From the NCBI RefSeq assembly GCF_000687715.1, contig NZ_JHXD01000023.1:1-51271 (forward strand): DNA of 51,271 bases, in the 5' to 3' direction. Below, piece by piece: positions 41,501 to 50,580 of the stretch (position 1 is the stretch's first letter; each line of letters starts with the position of its first letter). The DNA is from Xylanibacter ruminicola Ga6B6. GTDB taxonomy: Bacteria > Bacteroidota > Bacteroidia > Bacteroidales > Bacteroidaceae. The position numbers were made by a program, and so were the translations under genes. The notes under the pieces are model-generated. The model was not told where the DNA came from. It worked only from the letters and a program-made list of their open reading frames with translations, and ran no database searches.

Positions 41501-41634
41501 ACCTGAATGTGCAGAATCTTTATACATTCACTGGATTCAAAGGATACGATCCAGAAGTAGGACTTAATGGTGTGTATAGCGGTGGATTCCCACGCCTTCG
41601 TAAGTGGACCGTTGGTTTTGATTTAACATTCTAA
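38530..41634 (+). CDS. SusC-like TonB-dependent transporter, mannan locus
   Basis: This ~1034-residue outer-membrane transporter starts MKRIKNLNFMAVVSK with a signal peptide ending AIYAQ (~33). A carboxypeptidase-like domain ('VSGRVKDTSGAPLIGVTIQC') is followed by the TonB-plug region ('VVIGYGSVKKSDLTGSVATVK', 'VVVDGFPLGDAG', 'GSRGANGVIMVTTKRAK') and the barrel to the C-terminal 'FDLTF'. The ATG at 38530 is used since the longer frame from a TTG at 38449 starts in the promoter. It should import mannan oligosaccharides with the SusD protein 16 bp downstream. The codons are AT-richer than in the efflux genes. Confidence 0.95.
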   Translation: MKRIKNLNFMAVVSKLVLTVCLIYCSNAIYAQSPETIDVSGRVKDTSGAPLIGVTIQCEGKSTGTISDLDGFYKINKVRKGSILRFSYVGMADKTVVVGSDRTIDVMMEDDSQVLDQVVVIGYGSVKKSDLTGSVATVKMDKLQEIPANSVESLLQGRAAGLQVVNSSQDPGASSTVRIRGGSSLNGSNAPLVVVDGFPLGDAGDLKQINPADIVNIEVLKDASASAIYGSRGANGVIMVTTKRAKTGTTNITVRQQLTLSEFSGKLDVWRDPVLMATLNNESRINGNLEPMYVGKINSAGIYYPSINELMTTWTTRTDWSDLVFRDHPISNNTTATISSSNDRTMFNLSANYFTDQGMYIKDSYKKGGYNLSVDHNVFDNFKIRFSNILSAGWRNTNNGLAFWRNPIYPVYNEDGSYYLLNASDYSHPIAISDNQVNKSQTIDVISSLAFEWQPLPELKITEQLNYKFGKSTSDAYYPKTYTEAGTMNNGQAVMSNWGGTNLVSETFANFQKDFGRHALGVMAGFSWEYYHSRSSSLTARDFVNEALRYENMGAGSPEKNVVSNGLSTNTLLSGMFRANYTYADRYLLTLTARADGSSKFGDNNKWAFFPSGAISWKAQEEEFIKNLHLFDELKFRLSYGVSGNQGISPYQTLSRYGTDMYYNDGTWVTTIGPGYVSGWTGPGYIYRVWSGIPNPSLKWETTSQTDFGIDMAFFNRRLRVSLDVYDKQTRDLLRQRNLPLSSSYDKMWVNDGKIQNRGFEVTVEGNIISTHDMSLSGTLIYSMNRNKVKSLGNTLESGLITDELTGMLFEYSGNSLEQYRDYTNILAIGQPVYAFYGYKVDGIVQTLNEGIDAGLAGEYAQPGEFKYVDLNGDGQISEADKCVIGDPNPDFTASLALNFTYKHLDASIFLNGVFGQDVLNTQKFGTSSNSPLRWTPDNPTNDYPRLREGRQTKISDWWLEDGSFVRIQNASVGYTFNMPQRSFLEKARLYLNVQNLYTFTGFKGYDPEVGLNGVYSGGFPRLRKWTVGFDLTF

Positions 41635-41650
41635 AAACAACAATGTAATT

Positions 41651-43153
41651 ATGAAAACAAAAAATCTTATAACAATGCTTGCCGGCACATTTGTGTTGGG
41701 GGCTTGCAGTCTGAAAGAGGAACCTTATGGTTTCTACTCTGAAGACAATTTTTATAAAACTGCTGCTGATGCCGAGGCCTCGTTGACGTATGCCTATGGT
41801 ACGCTGAATTATCTGGAGTATTCGCGCTCAGTGTTCTTCCTTGGTGATATGCCTACTGAGGAATTGACAACAAAATCAGATGCGGCAGCCGACAATCAGG
41901 ATCTGAATAACTGGAAGGTGGCCAATTTTAAGACAAATGGTACACTCGAAAACTTCTTTAAATATGCATTTATCGGTGTGAACAGAGCCAATGCTGTTAT
42001 CCAGAATGTTGAGAATGCATCTTTCGACGAGAATGCTCGTAAGCAAATCTTAGGCGAGGCCTATTTCCTGCGTGCATGGAACTATTTTAACCTGGTTAGG
42101 AATTTTGGCTTGGTGCCCATGCATACAACAATGGTTGACGAACTTGATGAAACTTCATCGCCCTTTGCATCTAACCTGGATGAGCTTTATGATCTTATTC
42201 TTGGTGATTGCCGTAAGGCATCTGATATCCTGCCAGTTTACGATACACCTAAAACCGGACGTACCGACCGTGTGGCAGCGCAATCGTTGGCAGCAAAGGC
42301 CTATCTCTATGTAGCTTCAGCCAAAGAGCATAATGTGATGCTGTATCGTGATATGCACCGTGATATCAAAGAGATGTATGATAGTGCTGCCTACTATGCT
42401 GGTCAGGTCATCAATAGCCAGTCAACCTATGGTTTCGAGGGTAACTTGTTGGACATCTATGATGTAGAGAAAAGTCACGGTAAAGAGCATATCTTTATGA
42501 TGGCCATGGACCGATCGGGTACAACAGAGGGTCAATACTCTAAGATATCTAAGATGTTCATACCATATATCGACGGTGCGGCTATCTATCTGAAGCAGGG
42601 CGATACCGATACGTATATACCTTCGCACGACGGATGGGGTGAATACCGCACTACGCCAGAGTTCTATAATAGTTTCGATGCTAGCGATAAGCGTAAGACC
42701 GATTTGATTGTGAGCAAGGTTTATCGAGCAGATGGCAGTTTGAATGTGGAGTACCCAGGCGCATTGCCTTATCCCTTCTGTCGTAAGTACATCGATCCTA
42801 ATTACGATGGTGATAAAACCAGCACACGCCCTTTCCTGATTCGTTTCTCTGATGTGGCGCTGATATATGCAGAGGCTGCTGGTCCTACTGATAAATCATA
42901 TGAATTAGTTAACTATATTCGTCATCGTGCCGGACTTGGCGATATGGCTCGCAATCTAAATCAGGATGAGTTCCGACAGGCAGTTATACAGGAACGTAAG
43001 TTTGAAATGGCTTACGAGGGCGATTATATGTACGATCTGCGCCGTACTAACCGAATCCAGAGTGTTGCCGAGGCTGCTGGTCTTTCCGAAGATCAGGTAA
43101 CTTTCTATCCGATTCCTCAGGCCGAAATTAATTTAAATGGTAGTTTAAGATAA
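41651..43153 (+). CDS. SusD/RagB-like lipoprotein, mannan locus
   Basis: The 500-residue lipoprotein has lipobox LGAC (cysteine 19) followed by SLKEEPYGFYSEDNFYKTAADAEA, typical of the RagB/SusD family. TPR-like helices ('EAYFLRAWNYFNLVRNFG', 'AAKAYLYVASAKEH') and the C-terminal 'ERKFEMAYEGDYMYDLRRT' and 'FYPIPQAEINLNG' motifs are all present. It would bind mannan oligosaccharides at the entrance of the SusC barrel. The arrangement is the standard susC-susD pair. Confidence 0.94.
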   Translation: MKTKNLITMLAGTFVLGACSLKEEPYGFYSEDNFYKTAADAEASLTYAYGTLNYLEYSRSVFFLGDMPTEELTTKSDAAADNQDLNNWKVANFKTNGTLENFFKYAFIGVNRANAVIQNVENASFDENARKQILGEAYFLRAWNYFNLVRNFGLVPMHTTMVDELDETSSPFASNLDELYDLILGDCRKASDILPVYDTPKTGRTDRVAAQSLAAKAYLYVASAKEHNVMLYRDMHRDIKEMYDSAAYYAGQVINSQSTYGFEGNLLDIYDVEKSHGKEHIFMMAMDRSGTTEGQYSKISKMFIPYIDGAAIYLKQGDTDTYIPSHDGWGEYRTTPEFYNSFDASDKRKTDLIVSKVYRADGSLNVEYPGALPYPFCRKYIDPNYDGDKTSTRPFLIRFSDVALIYAEAAGPTDKSYELVNYIRHRAGLGDMARNLNQDEFRQAVIQERKFEMAYEGDYMYDLRRTNRIQSVAEAAGLSEDQVTFYPIPQAEINLNGSLR

Positions 43154-43174
43154 TAAAACATAAAAAAAAACGTT

Positions 43175-44134
43175 ATGAAATATATAAGGAAATATGTTTT
43201 CCTGCTTGTTGGTGTGCTGTTGTTACAGTCGTGCGTAAAAGATATGCAGGATGATATTAATAACGGTGGTTGGAACCATGAGCGTTCCGTTATAGAAATT
43301 GAGTTCGAAAATCAGATAGGTGTAGCAATGATTGAGAATACCGATGCCACAACTGGAAATATTGATCTGGCCATCAATGTTGGTGCCCAGTCCAATATGT
43401 CGAGTGTTAAACTAACCGCTATCCAAGTGTCGTATCAGGCCCAGAGCTCGGTAAAAGTAGGCGATGCTATGGATTTCAGCAATGGCAAGGCTTCGTTTAC
43501 CGTTACCTCTACACTGGGCGAAACAAGAACGTATACTATCAACGTGTCGGAGTTTACAGAGACTCTGACAGGCACTTATCAGGTAAATGCCCTCACCATA
43601 TTCGGTGGTACTGGCCCAGAGTATGGTGGTGGAGCCATCATGCAGCTGGCCGATAAGCCATGGTGCTGGTCGGATACCTATGGTCCGGAGGTAGAGTGCG
43701 ATAATACGCTCACGTTTACAATGACAGGTGTAACCCCCGATGGTTCAACCACAGGCACATGCATTAACCATGCTGGAGCCGATGGTAAGTATGCCGATTT
43801 TATCTTCAATGGTAGTATGAACAAGGAAGAGTCGGGGGTGGATATCGATTTAAAGAAGTTTTATCGACAGATTCCTGAGGGCGAGAGTACTTGGATCAGA
43901 AACTATTCGGATGGAACCGTGTCGTTTATTGATAAGGACGGTAAGACCACTATCGGTAAGTTTGTGGATGCAGGAACTGTAGATGTGGGCTATGATAAGA
44001 GCTTCACGGTCAGCAATCAGGCATTCCAGTTCTCTCTGAATGGTACTGATGATTGGACGAATATTTATAGCGACTATGATAAGTTCGCCAAGAAGCCAAG
44101 AATACTTTGGGTAAGTGTAACTAAGGTAAACTAA
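43175..44134 (+). CDS. Surface lipoprotein, probable glycan-binding protein
   Basis: The 319-residue lipoprotein has lipobox LQSC (cysteine 20) and an acidic export signal (VKDMQDDI). Residues ~40-130 look like a beta-sandwich with a calcium- or Ig-like pattern ('VGDAMDFSNGKASFTVTSTLGETRTYTINVSEF'); the second domain (~135-319) is rich in Gly/Trp/Asp ('GGTGPEYGGGAIMQLADKPWCWSDTYGP') as in glycan-binding surface proteins. Its place right after susD is the usual position of a SGBP. No named family can be stated. Confidence 0.78.
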   Translation: MKYIRKYVFLLVGVLLLQSCVKDMQDDINNGGWNHERSVIEIEFENQIGVAMIENTDATTGNIDLAINVGAQSNMSSVKLTAIQVSYQAQSSVKVGDAMDFSNGKASFTVTSTLGETRTYTINVSEFTETLTGTYQVNALTIFGGTGPEYGGGAIMQLADKPWCWSDTYGPEVECDNTLTFTMTGVTPDGSTTGTCINHAGADGKYADFIFNGSMNKEESGVDIDLKKFYRQIPEGESTWIRNYSDGTVSFIDKDGKTTIGKFVDAGTVDVGYDKSFTVSNQAFQFSLNGTDDWTNIYSDYDKFAKKPRILWVSVTKVN

Positions 44135-44144
44135 GATTGTTTTT

Positions 44145-45626
44145 ATGGATGTAAGAATGCTTTTAGCTGGTTTAGCTGTTCCTTTCTTTACTGCATCGTG
44201 CTCAATGCACGATGTGGTAGAGATTAAGGTGGCCGATGAAGTAATAAACGCCGATTACGTTGGTAATGGTGTAGAATGGGATCCGTACGACGAGGCTGAG
44301 TTGTGGGGCACTGAAGTATCCGACGACGACTGGCAGACGCTATATAAGCGACTCGACTTTATGCAACCGCAGTATGTGCGCTGCATGATCAATAGCCCGT
44401 TCCGTTATTACACCCCTCAAACGGGAACGTACGATAAAGCCCGTCATCTAAAATCCATCTCGCGCCTGCTGAAGTATTGCACCCAGAAACAAATCACGGT
44501 TATCTTTGGCGAATACAATCCCCCTACATGGGAGATGAAGGCTGATCAGAAATGGATCGACATGTCGGTTGATTATCTCAACTATCTCGTCTGCGATCAA
44601 GGCTTTACCTGCATCAAACATTTTGTGATATTCAACGAGCCTGATGGCGACTGGGCCTCGACTAATGGCGATTATCGCTTATGGCTTGATATGCTGCATC
44701 GGTTCCATCAGAAGATGTCTGAGTATCCCGGATTGCTCGACAAGGTATCGCTGGCAGGTCCCGATGTAGTGTCGCATTACAAAAATCCTCATTCTGAATT
44801 CGATGCTTACGGATGGGTGACTAATACGGCAGCCATGGCCGACTCTATTGTTGGTATTTATGATATTCATGCTTATCCAGGACAGTATGAGGTTAGGAGC
44901 GGAAGGTACGGAGAGACGTTGGCTGCATTCAGAAGTAAGGTTCCTGCAGGAAAGAAAATCGTGCTTGGCGAGGCGGGCTTCAAATACCAGCAGACCGAAG
45001 ACTCTCTGCTATTAGCCGAGTACAAGCGCCGTGTAGAGAATCATCCTTTTACCAAGGGTTCTGATTGTAACATGCTTTGTTACGACTACTTTTATGGACT
45101 CGACATGCCTATGTTGGCCATGGAGGTCATGAACCATGGCTTCTCAGGGCTAGCTATCTGGATGCTCGATGATGCCATGCATAGCAATGGTGATACGGGA
45201 AGGCCTGAGGACATAAAGATCTGGGGACTATGGAATATCTTAGGTAACGAGGTGTTCAATAAACCTGATGAGGAGGCCATGCGCCCATTGTATTACACTT
45301 GGTCATTAATGTGTAAGTATTTCCCCAAAGGCACTAACATCCTCAAGACAAGTAGAGTTGCCAATGAAGGCGTGTTCTGCGTAGCTGGCGAGTATCAAGG
45401 GCATAATACCATTGCCATCGTTAATGTAGGCGATGCTGATAAGACCATCCAGCTGTCGTTACCTACAGTCATTAACAATGCTGATAAGTATTTGTATGAA
45501 GAACCCCATCAGTTAAAGGGAACTAATGGTTTCCCCATTCCTGTAGAACAAAATCTAACGTTGAACAGCGGCCAACGCATAACGGTAAAGGCGCAGTCGT
45601 TTGTTCTATACACAAACATCAAATAA
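44145..45626 (+). CDS. Lipoprotein glycosidase of clan GH-A, family unassigned
   Basis: The 493-residue lipoprotein has lipobox FTASC (cysteine 19). The body is a TIM barrel of the clan-A type: 'QYVRCMINSPFRYY', 'ITVIFGEYNPPTWEMK', the likely acid/base E165 in 'HFVIFNEPDGDW', 'VGIYDIHAYPGQ' (barrel strand 6) and the likely nucleophile E276 in 'KIVLGEAGFKYQQ'. A beta-sandwich of ~90 residues follows (~400-493, 'GHNTIAIVNVGDADKTIQLSLP'), as in GH30, GH39 or GH5 relatives. I cannot place it in a known CAZy family by eye. Context predicts activity on mannan or its side chains. Confidence 0.78.
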   Translation: MDVRMLLAGLAVPFFTASCSMHDVVEIKVADEVINADYVGNGVEWDPYDEAELWGTEVSDDDWQTLYKRLDFMQPQYVRCMINSPFRYYTPQTGTYDKARHLKSISRLLKYCTQKQITVIFGEYNPPTWEMKADQKWIDMSVDYLNYLVCDQGFTCIKHFVIFNEPDGDWASTNGDYRLWLDMLHRFHQKMSEYPGLLDKVSLAGPDVVSHYKNPHSEFDAYGWVTNTAAMADSIVGIYDIHAYPGQYEVRSGRYGETLAAFRSKVPAGKKIVLGEAGFKYQQTEDSLLLAEYKRRVENHPFTKGSDCNMLCYDYFYGLDMPMLAMEVMNHGFSGLAIWMLDDAMHSNGDTGRPEDIKIWGLWNILGNEVFNKPDEEAMRPLYYTWSLMCKYFPKGTNILKTSRVANEGVFCVAGEYQGHNTIAIVNVGDADKTIQLSLPTVINNADKYLYEEPHQLKGTNGFPIPVEQNLTLNSGQRITVKAQSFVLYTNIK

Positions 45627-45629
45627 CAC

Positions 45630-46823
45630 ATGACTTCAATATATAGAAAAATAAAATGGGCAGTTTGTCTTATTTCCGTGCTGCCCATTGTATCTTGTAC
45701 AGCAGCTGGCGATGAGACAGAGAAAGAGCATGAGCAGCCTTCTTCAGGAAGTGTTACTCTTTCTGTTTCCGATAGTCAGGCCACTGCAGAAACAAAGGCG
45801 CTGTATGCTAACTTATGGGAGGTTCAGCAAAAAGGTTTTATGTTCGGTCATCACGATGATCTTTTTTATGGCAGATATTGGTATAATAAGTCTGGAAACT
45901 CTGATACCAAAGATGTCTGTGGCGATTATCCAGCTGTGTTTAGCTGCGATTTCGCAGAAATAATGGATGACCGTTATGAGACAGCTAAAGAGGCAAACGA
46001 CATCAGGAAACGCTGCATTCTGGAAGCACGCCGTCGTGGTGAAGTGATTACTGCCTGCTGCCATCTGAATAATCCTTTGACAGGAGGCGACTCGTGGGAT
46101 AACTCGAGCCATATGGTAGTAGCAGAGATCCTTACTGATGGCAGTGCCACGCAACTTAAGTTCAAGTCGTGGCTTGACAGATTGGTTACGTTTGCGCTGA
46201 GTTTGAAAGATGATAACGGACGTTTTATTCCTATTATCTTCCGTCCCTTTCATGAGCATACACAAACCTGGTCGTGGTGGGGTAAGTCGTGTACTACCGA
46301 GGCGGAGTTTATCAGTTTATGGCGATTTACTGTAGATTATCTGCAACATGCAGGTGTTCATCATTTTATCTATGCTGTTTCGCCACAGATGGACAGTCGC
46401 AAGACGATGGATGATTTCCTGTTTCGCTGGCCTGGCGACGATTATGTTGATTTTATAGGCATGGACTGTTATCATGGCTTGAATCCAGAGGTGTTCTCAC
46501 ACAATCTCAAGACTCTCTCTGATTTGTCGGCCAATAAACACAAGCCTTGTGGCGTAACCGAAACCGGTGTGGAATCATTTACTGATAAGAATTATTGGAC
46601 CAAGCAGATATTGACACCAGCCGCAGGACGCAAGGTTAGTATGATTGTGATGTGGCGAAACAAGTTTGTCAATGGCAACGAAGCCGATAAACATTATTAT
46701 TCAGTTTATGGTGGACATCCTTCGGCCTCCGATTTTGTAAAGTTCTACAATAGTGAGCTGACCCTGTTCAGCAAGGATCTGAATGATATGTATAGTTTAC
46801 CAAGCCATATAACTGTAAATTAG
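45630..46823 (+). CDS. GH26 beta-mannanase, lipoprotein
   Basis: GH26 endo-beta-1,4-mannanase cuts mannan or glucomannan internally. The 397-residue lipoprotein has lipobox IVSC (cysteine 23) and a linker of acidic residues, suggesting export to the cell surface. The barrel spans ~55-395 with the acid/base E209 in 'IIFRPFHEHTQTWSWWG' and the nucleophile E311 in 'GVTETGVESF'; 'ACCHLNNPLTGGDSWD' is a family signature. It lies 4 bp after the clan-A gene. A close paralogue is at 49398. Confidence 0.94.
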   Translation: MTSIYRKIKWAVCLISVLPIVSCTAAGDETEKEHEQPSSGSVTLSVSDSQATAETKALYANLWEVQQKGFMFGHHDDLFYGRYWYNKSGNSDTKDVCGDYPAVFSCDFAEIMDDRYETAKEANDIRKRCILEARRRGEVITACCHLNNPLTGGDSWDNSSHMVVAEILTDGSATQLKFKSWLDRLVTFALSLKDDNGRFIPIIFRPFHEHTQTWSWWGKSCTTEAEFISLWRFTVDYLQHAGVHHFIYAVSPQMDSRKTMDDFLFRWPGDDYVDFIGMDCYHGLNPEVFSHNLKTLSDLSANKHKPCGVTETGVESFTDKNYWTKQILTPAAGRKVSMIVMWRNKFVNGNEADKHYYSVYGGHPSASDFVKFYNSELTLFSKDLNDMYSLPSHITVN

Positions 46824-46824
46824 C

Positions 46825-49383
46825 ATGGAAAAGAGATGTATATTTTTAATCGTTACAATATTCTGTTTTTTAGGAATTATGGCAAATAATGTTCAAAGAG
46901 TAGAGTTGAGATCAGATTGGCAGTTCAAGCAGGTTCGACAGGGCAATTGGCTTCCTGCCATAGTGCCGGGCACCGTGCATACCGACTTGATGGCCAACGG
47001 CATCATCCCCGATCCTTTTATCGGATTGAACGAGCGTGGTGTGCAGTGGATTGATAAGGAAGACTGGATATATAGAACCGCATTCGGTGTGGATGAGAGC
47101 ATATTCTCCAAACATAATGTCTGGATAGAGTTCGATGGTCTTGATACCTATGCCGATGTTTACCTGAACGACAGTCTGATTATCAAGGCTGACAACATGT
47201 TCCGCAGATGGAAAGCCGATATCCGTCAATTGTTGAAACGCTCGGATAATGAGCTGAAGGTTTATTTCCATTCGCCCGTCAAAGTCGACGTGCCTAAATG
47301 GGATGCACTGCCATACCATTACGAAGCAGCCAACGACCAGTCGGAGAATGGTGGACTTTTTGATAAGAAAATCAGTATCTTTGCCCGCAAAGCCGGTTAT
47401 CATTATGGTTGGGACTGGGGGCCTCGACTGGTTACATCGGGCATTTGGCGAAAGGTGTCGTTGGTAGCTTGGAATGACGTTAGGATTACCGATGTGTATA
47501 CCGAGCAGCCGCTGGTTAGCAAGGCCAAGGCAAAAATCCGACAGACGGTTGAAATCTTTGCCGATGCTGATGGAATGGCCATGGTTCAGACAACAGATCA
47601 CGCTGGCAACAACTATGCCGATAAAAAGGTAAAGCTGGAAAAAGGAGTTAATACGGTGACATTAGAGTTCTGTATCAACAACCCCAAACTCTGGTGGTGT
47701 AATGGCTTGGGCAAGCCCAACCTCTATACCTTTAATGTAAAGGTGCAAAAAGATGATTCTTCTGATACTTATACGCAGAGAACGGGAATTCGTTCCATCA
47801 AGTTGCTCACTCAGAAAGACGAGTGGGGGCAGGAGTTCTGTTTTGAGTTGAATGGTGTACGTGTGTTCATGAAAGGAGCCGACTATATCCCCTGCGATAA
47901 TTTTCTGCCGCGTGTCACAAAGTCGGTCTACGAGAAAACCATTCAGGATGCTGTTGATGTGAACATGAATATGCTCAGAGTGTGGGGCGGCGGTATCTAC
48001 GAAGACGATTATTTCTATGAACTTTGCGATGAGAAGGGTATACTTATCTGGCAGGATTTTATGTTCGCCTGTAGCCTCTATCCTGCATCAGGTGCCTTGT
48101 TGGAGAATATACGTCAGGAGGCCATCGACAATGTTCGCCGATTGCGCAACCACCCCTGTATAGCCTTGTGGTGTGGCAATAACGAATGTCAGGACGGATG
48201 GTACAACTGGGGCTGGAAAAAGCGACTCGAAGACCAGAAGCCTGAATATGCCGAAAAGGTCTGGAAAGAATACGAAGATCTGTTCTATCATCTTCTGCCC
48301 GAGGTTGTTGGTAAGTATCATTCTGCCATAGCCTATTGGCCTTCATCGCCTTTTGGTGGCTATGGTCATGGTAGCATAGAAACATCTGGCGATTATCACT
48401 ATTGGGCAGTATGGCATGCTAAGAAACCCATCTCTGAGTATAATAATACACGTTTCCGTTTCTGTAGCGAATACGGTATGCAGAGTTTCCCTGAGTTTGA
48501 GTCGGTTAAACAGTTTGCACCACAACCCAACGACTGGGATATCTATTCGGATGTTATGATGTCGCACCAGCGTGGCGGTATGCATGCCAATCAGCTGATA
48601 GAGTCTTATCTGCTCAGTGAGTATAAACGTCCTAAGGATTTCGAATCGTTGCTGTATGTAGGCCAGCTGATGCAGGGCGATGCTATGAAGACAGCTATCG
48701 AATCGCATCGCCGCGAGAAAGGTTACTGTTGGGGCACACTGCTTTGGCAGATTAACGACTGCTGGCCAGTAGCATCGTGGGCCACTCGTGATTATTACGG
48801 AAGATGGAAGGCTGCACATTATCTGATGCGTAACTCGTATCGTGATATACTTGTCTCTCCGATTGAGAAGGACGGTAATCTGCAGGTTTATATTGTCAAC
48901 GACCGTCTTACTTCAACTTCCGGTCAGCTGTCGATAAAGGTCCTCGATATGGATGGTGCTGTCAGGAATCAGCACACTAAGCAAGTGCGTGTGCCTGCTA
49001 ATGTGTCGAAGAATGTATTCTCTGTCCCCGTCAAGCAGTTGTTGAATCATGAACAGACCGACCAGGTGGTCATACTTGCCGAGTTTACCGATAGGGAACA
49101 CTATGGTAACATCTTTTACCTGAAGCCACCAAAGGACGTTAAGTTCAAGAAGTCTGCAGTGGTCTACCAGATGATAAAGGTTGTTGATGGCTATCGATTG
49201 GTGATTTCGGCCGATAAGGTGGCAAGAGGTGTGTTCCTGTCGCTCGATGGTACCGACAATTTCTTTAGTGATAACTATTTTGACTTGATACCAGGTGCAA
49301 AGAAGCAGGTATATGTCAAGACTGATTTGAATGAGGACGATTTTAGAAAACAATTAAAGATAACAATACTCAACAATATCTAA
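46825..49383 (+). CDS. GH2 beta-mannosidase
   Basis: The exo-acting enzyme removes beta-mannose from non-reducing ends. The 852-residue protein has an N-terminal signal peptide (~1-20), a sugar-binding domain starting 'LRSDWQFKQVRQGNWLPAIVPGTVHTDL', an Ig-like domain, and a TIM barrel (~330-660) with acid/base E454 in 'IALWCGNNECQDGW' and nucleophile E549 in 'RFCSEYGMQSFPEF'. 'YHYGWDWGPRLVTSGIWR' is typical of beta-mannosidases rather than beta-galactosidases. It starts 1 bp after the GH26 stop and is probably periplasmic. Confidence 0.94.
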   Translation: MEKRCIFLIVTIFCFLGIMANNVQRVELRSDWQFKQVRQGNWLPAIVPGTVHTDLMANGIIPDPFIGLNERGVQWIDKEDWIYRTAFGVDESIFSKHNVWIEFDGLDTYADVYLNDSLIIKADNMFRRWKADIRQLLKRSDNELKVYFHSPVKVDVPKWDALPYHYEAANDQSENGGLFDKKISIFARKAGYHYGWDWGPRLVTSGIWRKVSLVAWNDVRITDVYTEQPLVSKAKAKIRQTVEIFADADGMAMVQTTDHAGNNYADKKVKLEKGVNTVTLEFCINNPKLWWCNGLGKPNLYTFNVKVQKDDSSDTYTQRTGIRSIKLLTQKDEWGQEFCFELNGVRVFMKGADYIPCDNFLPRVTKSVYEKTIQDAVDVNMNMLRVWGGGIYEDDYFYELCDEKGILIWQDFMFACSLYPASGALLENIRQEAIDNVRRLRNHPCIALWCGNNECQDGWYNWGWKKRLEDQKPEYAEKVWKEYEDLFYHLLPEVVGKYHSAIAYWPSSPFGGYGHGSIETSGDYHYWAVWHAKKPISEYNNTRFRFCSEYGMQSFPEFESVKQFAPQPNDWDIYSDVMMSHQRGGMHANQLIESYLLSEYKRPKDFESLLYVGQLMQGDAMKTAIESHRREKGYCWGTLLWQINDCWPVASWATRDYYGRWKAAHYLMRNSYRDILVSPIEKDGNLQVYIVNDRLTSTSGQLSIKVLDMDGAVRNQHTKQVRVPANVSKNVFSVPVKQLLNHEQTDQVVILAEFTDREHYGNIFYLKPPKDVKFKKSAVVYQMIKVVDGYRLVISADKVARGVFLSLDGTDNFFSDNYFDLIPGAKKQVYVKTDLNEDDFRKQLKITILNNI

Positions 49384-49397
49384 ATAACAACGTAAAA

Positions 49398-50534
49398 ATG
49401 AACAAGTTTTATATATTGATAATGTTAGTATGTAGCTATACTAACATAGGGGCTCATACTACCCTGAAAATGGTAGATCCAGATGCAACAGCTGAGACAA
49501 AAGCACTCTATGCCAATTTATGGGCTATCCAGCAGCGAGGCTTTATGTTCGGTCACCACGATGATTTGAGCTATGGTCGCCATTGGCAGGGCGTTAAGGG
49601 AAAATCAGATACGAAAGACGTGTGTGGTGATTATCCTGCCGTGTATAGTCTCGACTTTGCCAGTATGATGGATGATAGATTTAATCCCCAAAGCGATTGG
49701 GTGGCGCAATCAAAGCAGAACATTCTGGCAGCGCGTCGCCGTGGCGAGGTGATTACCGCTTGTTGCCATCTTAATAACCCTTTAACCGGTGGTGATTCGT
49801 GGGACAACTCGAGCCGTGCTGTTGTGGCTGGTATCCTGAAAAATGGTAGCAATACTCAGGCCAAGTTTAACACATGGTTAGATCGTTTGATTAGCTTCGT
49901 AAAGGATTTAAAGGACGATAACGGACATCCAATCCCCATTATCTTTCGTCCATTCCACGAGCATACACAAACCTGGAACTGGTGGGGCCGTGGCTGTGCA
50001 ACCGAGTCTGAGTTCGTAAACCTTTGGAGGTACACCGTGGCTTATCTGATGCGGGGTGGTGTCCACCAGTTTATCTATATCATCTCGCCTCAGTCGGGAG
50101 GTGCTGATGGTGAGGAGCGCTTTACTTATTGGTGGCCTGGCGACGATTATGTCGACATGATTGGTTATGATTTCTATGAGCAGGAGAATCCCATCGATTT
50201 CTATATCAGTTTGAAGAGTTTATCTGCTGTGTCAGCCAAGAAACAGAAACCCTGTGCAGTTACCGAGACCGGTCTCGAAGCTTTTTCTAATCCTCGCTAT
50301 TGGACCGACCAGATTTTACAGCCTGCTACAGCATCGGGTGTGCATATAAGTTTCATAACCTTCTGGCGAAATAAGTATGTAGGAAAGAACGAGAAGGATA
50401 CTCATTTCTTCTCTGTTTTTCCAGGACATCCCTCTGAACAGGATTTCAAGGCATTCTATTGCGATAAACGTACCTATTTTAGTCGCGATTTGCCTGATAT
50501 GTATTCTCCCGTTACCGGAATCATCGTTGAGTAA
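49398..50534 (+). CDS. GH26 beta-mannanase, non-lipidated paralogue
   Basis: The 378-residue protein resembles the GH26 at 45630 over its whole barrel (shared 'ATAETKALYANLW', 'FGHHDDL', 'ACCHLNNPLTGGDSWDNSS', 'RPFHEHTQTW'), so the two arose by duplication. Catalytic residues are E188 and E290 ('VTETGLE'). It has an ordinary signal peptide (MNKFYILIMLVCSYTNIGA) with no lipobox (the cysteine is preceded by Val), which predicts a periplasmic location. Two GH26 enzymes at different places are known from Bacteroides ovatus, where the periplasmic one makes mannobiose. It is last in the operon, before the terminator. Confidence 0.93.
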   Translation: MNKFYILIMLVCSYTNIGAHTTLKMVDPDATAETKALYANLWAIQQRGFMFGHHDDLSYGRHWQGVKGKSDTKDVCGDYPAVYSLDFASMMDDRFNPQSDWVAQSKQNILAARRRGEVITACCHLNNPLTGGDSWDNSSRAVVAGILKNGSNTQAKFNTWLDRLISFVKDLKDDNGHPIPIIFRPFHEHTQTWNWWGRGCATESEFVNLWRYTVAYLMRGGVHQFIYIISPQSGGADGEERFTYWWPGDDYVDMIGYDFYEQENPIDFYISLKSLSAVSAKKQKPCAVTETGLEAFSNPRYWTDQILQPATASGVHISFITFWRNKYVGKNEKDTHFFSVFPGHPSEQDFKAFYCDKRTYFSRDLPDMYSPVTGIIVE

Positions 50535-50541
50535 ACAATTA

Positions 50542-50580
50542 AGAGGATGTGCCTATTTCTTTTGCACATCCTCTTACTTT
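50542..50580 (+). terminator. Terminator of the mannan operon
   Basis: AAGAGGATGTGC (50542-50553) pairs with GCACATCCTCTT (50565-50576), followed by ACTTTTAT. It starts 8 bp after the last stop codon. Confidence 0.8.

Noticed and set aside
48059..48385. Minus-strand frame within the GH2 gene
   Set aside because: Antisense to the catalytic barrel with intact motifs; shadow frame.
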